Shown one piece after another: positions 21,401 to 24,640 of a stretch of 24,640 nucleotides of DNA. The stretch is taken from NCBI GenBank assembly GCA_001598975.1, contig BBXU01002505.1:1-24640 (forward strand), written 5' to 3'. The DNA is from Parachlorella kessleri. Lineage: Eukaryota > Chlorophyta > Trebouxiophyceae > Chlorellales > Chlorellaceae. The notes beneath the pieces are model-generated. The model saw only the letters and a program-made list of their open reading frames with translations, was not told the origin of the DNA and searched no databases. The translations under genes were made by a program, and so were the position numbers. Numbering within the stretch: the stretch's first letter is position 1; each line of letters starts with the position of its first letter.

Positions 21401-24172
21401 GCGCTGCTCAACCAGCTACTGCAGCAGAAGGGGGCCAGTGAAGAGGAGCGGCAGGCAAGTGACAATTGGATGTTTTCATGACGACTCATGTGCTTCAAGG
21501 GGTTCGAACGAGACCAGGAAACCTGAGCAGAAATCCTAGCTACTGTGTCCAGGGCACGGGGATAGCACCGACATGATCCTGCTTGCTTGTGGGTGGCGCT
21601 GGTCATGCTGGCGGCTCCCTCATGCTGCAGGGTGCCATCGGGCCCCTGTCAGGCACGCTGGCCCATGAGGTGATGATGGCTACAGACCAGCTGATGGGCT
21701 GCTATGACGACCTGCATGAACTGCCGGAGCACGCCCAGCAACGAGTGCAGCATGAACCACAGCACGGAGCGCAGCATGGGTCTCCGCAGGGCGCGAATGG
21801 GTCTACCTTTGGTGATGGCCCCACCCAAATCTGCTCCCTCCTGGCGCATCTTCTACTCCTGCGTAGCTCACAAGATTATGAAGGCAGCAGCAGCGGTCAA
21901 AGCATGGACAGTGACGGCGCCCGAGCGCCCCCGCTGCGCTCTGCCACGGTGCTTCCAGATACCTTCGGTAAGCCAGCCAGCCTGTCTGCAAGCTGGCGCT
22001 TTCTGGCTGGCTGGTGCGGATGTGCTAGGATGTTCTGTGGCTGAATAGCTGCATGGCTGCCCCCACCCTATCTGGCTGCATGTACTAAATTGGTGAGCTG
22101 GCACTCCTGCTGTGGCCTGCTGATGCTGGACAGTGCTAGGCAAGCTTGCTTGATTCGGCTAGAACCTGGGTACCCGGTTAGCTCGGCCACAGCCACCAAT
22201 GTTGGCCCCCAGCAATGACTGTGGTTTCCCCCCAGCACCGCTTGTGGTGACCATCGCACCCCTCCTGGCCACAGTGCACTGCCCAGCATTTTGGAAACAA
22301 AGGGCGTTGTTGTTGATTCAGGCACCAAGGGGTTTGTGAGTGCGGCTGTGGCGGCGCGCATACCGGCCGAGTTCCTGAAGGACATGCGGGAGGGGCAGCC
22401 AGGTGGGGGGTGCTTGACAAGTCGAGGGGGCCAGCGGGAGAAAGGGACGAGGGTGTTTGTGATCGTGGTGGTTGGAGGGTGGGGGGACTCTGCTGGGTAT
22501 GGAGGTGTGAAGGGCGCGTTTGTGTTTTTGGGGGATGGGCGGGTGGGGTGGGTGGGCGGTCTGCTGTTGGGAACAGCTGACATGGGCTGTACACGCACCG
22601 TGCTGCTAGGCCAGCTTGAGATGTGAGCAAAGGTGTTATAGCGCAGGGTCACATAGGCACCGGTCTGGGATGCCCTCCAGCAGCAGTAGCAGCCCAGCTG
22701 GCCTTCCCACATGGATTGACACACAGTTGGGCTGTGTTAACAGGCAGGCTTTAACAGCCTGGGCTTCTTACATTGCAGGCAGGCAACCTGCACTGCCCTG
22801 TTGTAAGCCTCTACTGTCATGAAGGCAGTCGGGATGCCTGCCACCCTTAATGACAGTTGTGAAGGTTGCCCCGCAAGGTCCTACTCAATTCTCCTTCTAA
22901 AAAAGGCCTGTGCACCTGCCAGTGTCCACTTCTACGACTTCTGGAAAATAAATACTGACCTTTTATCACCATGGGCATGTACTGCTTATGTCATGCCAGG
23001 TGGCAGCCAACTTCTGCCCCCCGGCGTGTCCCCCGAGGAGGCGGTGGTGTTCGACCTCTTTGATGTGTGGCGCATGGATTCTGGCAGCTATGAGGAGATG
23101 GTGAGTCATGAGCAAAATTATGAAAGGGTCCAGCTGACGGCAGACCCCTTCTGCTGGGCTTGCTGGGCCCAAGGCTGTGATTGATGGTGGGCGACCTTTC
23201 AAGCATCGGTGACTTCAAGAGCACGTGGCCACAGGGAAGCCTGTTGCGTGTTTGCAGCCTCGGCCCTGTTATAAGATGGAATGCACATGATAGCAAGGGG
23301 TCCTGACAGCCTTGCGACGGCTGCTAGCTGCCGCAGTTAGCAGAGCCAAGAGTAGCTTCCTATTTTTATGCCTCCCTGTAGGCCAGCTATGTGCGTGATG
23401 GCTGGGAGCAGCGGTGGGCTCACAGGGACCCTGATGCCCGGCCGCCTCCCCCGATACTCATGCACAGCAACCTGAGCAGCGTTGATGAGATCATCCAGCT
23501 GTCTAGGCAAGTGTGGCGGAGCAAAAAATGGTCAGGGCAGTTTGTGTGAGAGGATGCATGTCTCTCACAGCAGGGGTCCGTGACAGAATGACAGGAGGCC
23601 AGTGGCATCGTTGGGAATGTGCAGGCTGCGGAAATGGCATGCTCATCATGCGCATGTCCGGAAGGTGTCTTGTGTGTAAGGACTGATACTTTGATAGTGT
23701 GAGTTATGAGCATATAACATCCTGGCTCGTATCTGGCCCCACCTGTGGACCCTCGACGGCATGGTCCGGTGGCGGGACGCTGTCAGACTCGCCCGTGAGA
23801 CTTCCGGTTGTGGCATCCTGGTTGCACATAGGGTAGCAAGTAGGGCGCATCATCCTGAGGTACAGTTTTGTATTTGTGATGGTGCGCAGGCTGCCGGAGC
23901 GCATCCGGCCTGCTGTGTATGCGTTTGGCACCCTCGCAGACGGCTTCCTGCCCTTTGATGCTGCCCTGGGAGCGCAGCAGGCAGACTGGGGTGCAGTCCC
24001 TGCTGAGCCTGCCGCGGATGAAGCAGAGCAGGCGCAGCAGGAGCAAGCGACTATCAAGCTGTGCTCGGTGGTTATGAAGGCCATCCAGGTAGGATGTGCT
24101 GAGAGTTTCTTGCAGGAGAAGCATCTGACTAAGGTCTGGAGGGACCAGCTGCTTCTGTGCGGGCGCCGATAG
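18445..24172 (+). CDS. Unrecognised multi-exon protein of about 700 residues
   Basis: I do not recognise this family. Model exons: 18445-18541, 18845-18883, 18975-19125, 19351-19441, 19825-19944, 20001-20090 (or from 20025), 20321-20620, 20988-21169, 21346-21454, 21631-21967, 22236-22335, 23007-23100, 23382-23506, 23890-24172; phases join and give about 705 residues. A 30-base exon at 19638-19667 and a 24-base one at 22779-22802 could be added without changing frame. The ATG has A at -3 and G at +4. The product looks soluble and mostly helical, for example LLELPAARLKELL, CAALALLFDHFDCNK and FHAALLNQLLQQK, with no signal peptide and no clear membrane segment. Gly/Ser/Asp-rich linkers lie near residues 215-265 and in exon 21631-21967. 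Conserved-looking blocks include LTPSHLLGNSLAKLARGVER, APLVVTIAPLLATVHCPAFW, VVFDLFDVWRMDSGSYEEM and RLPERIRPAVYAFGTLADGF. The exon set is an inference from splice sites and phase. Confidence 0.65.
21455..21630 (+). other. GC-AG intron
   Basis: The upstream exon ends CAG and the intron begins GCAAGT, the classic GC-AG donor; the intron ends CTGCAG. No GT donor nearby keeps frame between the flanking phase-0 exons. Confidence 0.6.
23507..23889 (+). other. Second GC-AG intron in the same gene
   Basis: The exon ends CTGTCTAG and the intron starts GCAAGTG; it ends GCGCAG. Using GC keeps the split Arg codon (AG plus G) that leads into LPERIRPAVY. The GT five bases later would leave phase 0 and break the frame of the next exon. 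Confidence 0.6.
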
Positions 24173-24478
24173 AAACGCATGGCATAATCCCGCAAGCTGC
24201 TAATGGAGGGAAGCATGGGACGCAGCAACCGTGCGGGCCTGGTTTTTTTGCCTTTAACATAGCTAGTACCACATCTTGGGCTGTGCCACACCCTCAAATG
24301 TGAGTACGCTGCAAGCCAAAATTCCTGTCCATGCACTCTGTGCTATGATGGGTGTATGTAGCCCACGCAAACGCCAGCCAGCCAACTGCATGTGTCCTGA
24401 GCTCCGCTGGTAGTGAGCCCAGGACAGCGGGGTTCACATATTCCGCCACCGCGTCCACATGTGACCATCCCTGGGAGA
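24173..24478. other. Region after the unknown gene, no gene called
   Basis: This holds the 3' flank of the plus-strand gene and, if the next feature is right, the promoter of a following gene. A minus-strand open frame (24294-24593) contains a ubiquitin-binding-motif-like segment near 24390-24460, treated as a finding rather than a gene. Confidence 0.4.
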
Positions 24479-24595
24479 ATGCAGGCCAGCCACCCCGGGC
24501 TACACTCCTGTTCCCTGGAGTCGGCTGGCAAGGTGGGCGACGACGCCAACCACTCCAAGATGCAGCTGGACAGGCGCCTGCCCCTGGAAGCACAG
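24479..24595 (+). CDS. Probable first exon of a gene leaving the window
   Basis: From an ATG with A at -3, 39 codons run to a good donor (CAG then GTAGGA) in phase 0. The second half uses mainly C- or G-ending codons and reads as a polar segment (KVGDDANHSKMQLDRRL), unlike noncoding frames nearby. I do not recognise the product. It could also be an internal exon, with an acceptor at GAATGCAG, or chance. Confidence 0.35.
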
Positions 24596-24640
24596 GTAGG
24601 ACGACAAGGTGCCTGATTTTAAAATTGCCGCATAAAGGAA

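Noticed and set aside
22291..22414. Plus-strand frame with ETKGVVVDSGTKGF in the unknown gene
   Set aside because: It looks protein-like, but it cannot be reached in phase from the strong donor at 21968. The overlapping frame (APLVVTIAPLL) joins in phase on both sides through the GTGAGT donor at 22336.
24089..24115. A 27-base intron near the end of the unknown gene
   Set aside because: It starts GT and ends TTGCAG, but 27 bases is too short for splicing and the segment is open in the same frame, so I read straight through to the stop at 24172.
1..24640. tRNA, rRNA, CRISPR arrays, complete transposons
   Set aside because: I found no cloverleaf with A and B boxes, no rRNA core, no spaced direct-repeat array, and no reverse transcriptase or transposase motifs on either strand.

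Overview
The window looks like nuclear DNA of a green alga (core chlorophyte). All genes are broken into short exons with GT-AG (twice GC-AG) introns, coding codons favour G or C in third position, the proteins belong to eukaryotic families (Mediator, dolichol-linked glycosylation, plastid thioredoxin-like, SAPS phosphatase adaptor), and a degenerate TTTAGGG telomere-like tract is present. Exons were assembled by hand from splice sites, reading phase and remembered family sequences. No search or transcript was available, so exon borders are models.

Layout, left to right. (1) 533-5874, minus: the N-terminal part of a Mediator tail subunit MED16-like gene, twelve exons modelled, running off the left edge. 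Its exon 2 is duplicated as an inverted copy inside the next intron, giving two arms of about 160 bases with a 48-base loop. (2) 5875-6079: short divergent promoter region with a CACGTG box. (3) 6080-8338, plus: complete five-exon ALG14, the membrane anchor of the UDP-GlcNAc transferase that adds the second GlcNAc to dolichol-PP-GlcNAc. (4) 8339-10010: convergent intergenic region with GC-rich palindromes like those of algal organelle DNA. (5) 10011-11113, minus: complete four-exon thioredoxin-like protein with a transit-peptide-like N terminus and a CRPC active site. (6) 11114-12398: intergenic. (7) 12399-18180, minus: an eleven-exon gene that joins a lysine/acid-rich N terminus, a small leucine-rich-repeat block and the C-terminal half of a SAPS (PP6 regulatory subunit) domain. 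(8) 18181-18444: second short divergent promoter region. (9) 18445-24172, plus: a gene of about 15 exons for a roughly 700-residue protein I do not recognise, with two GC-AG introns. (10) 24479-24595, plus: a probable first exon of a gene leaving the right edge.

The genes do not form a pathway; this is an ordinary, compact, housekeeping-gene region with two divergent pairs (MED16/ALG14 and LRR-SAPS/unknown). The observations most worth following are the inverted exon duplication in MED16, the LRR-SAPS fusion, the unrecognised gene at the right, and the telomere-like tract that serves as an intron 3' end.
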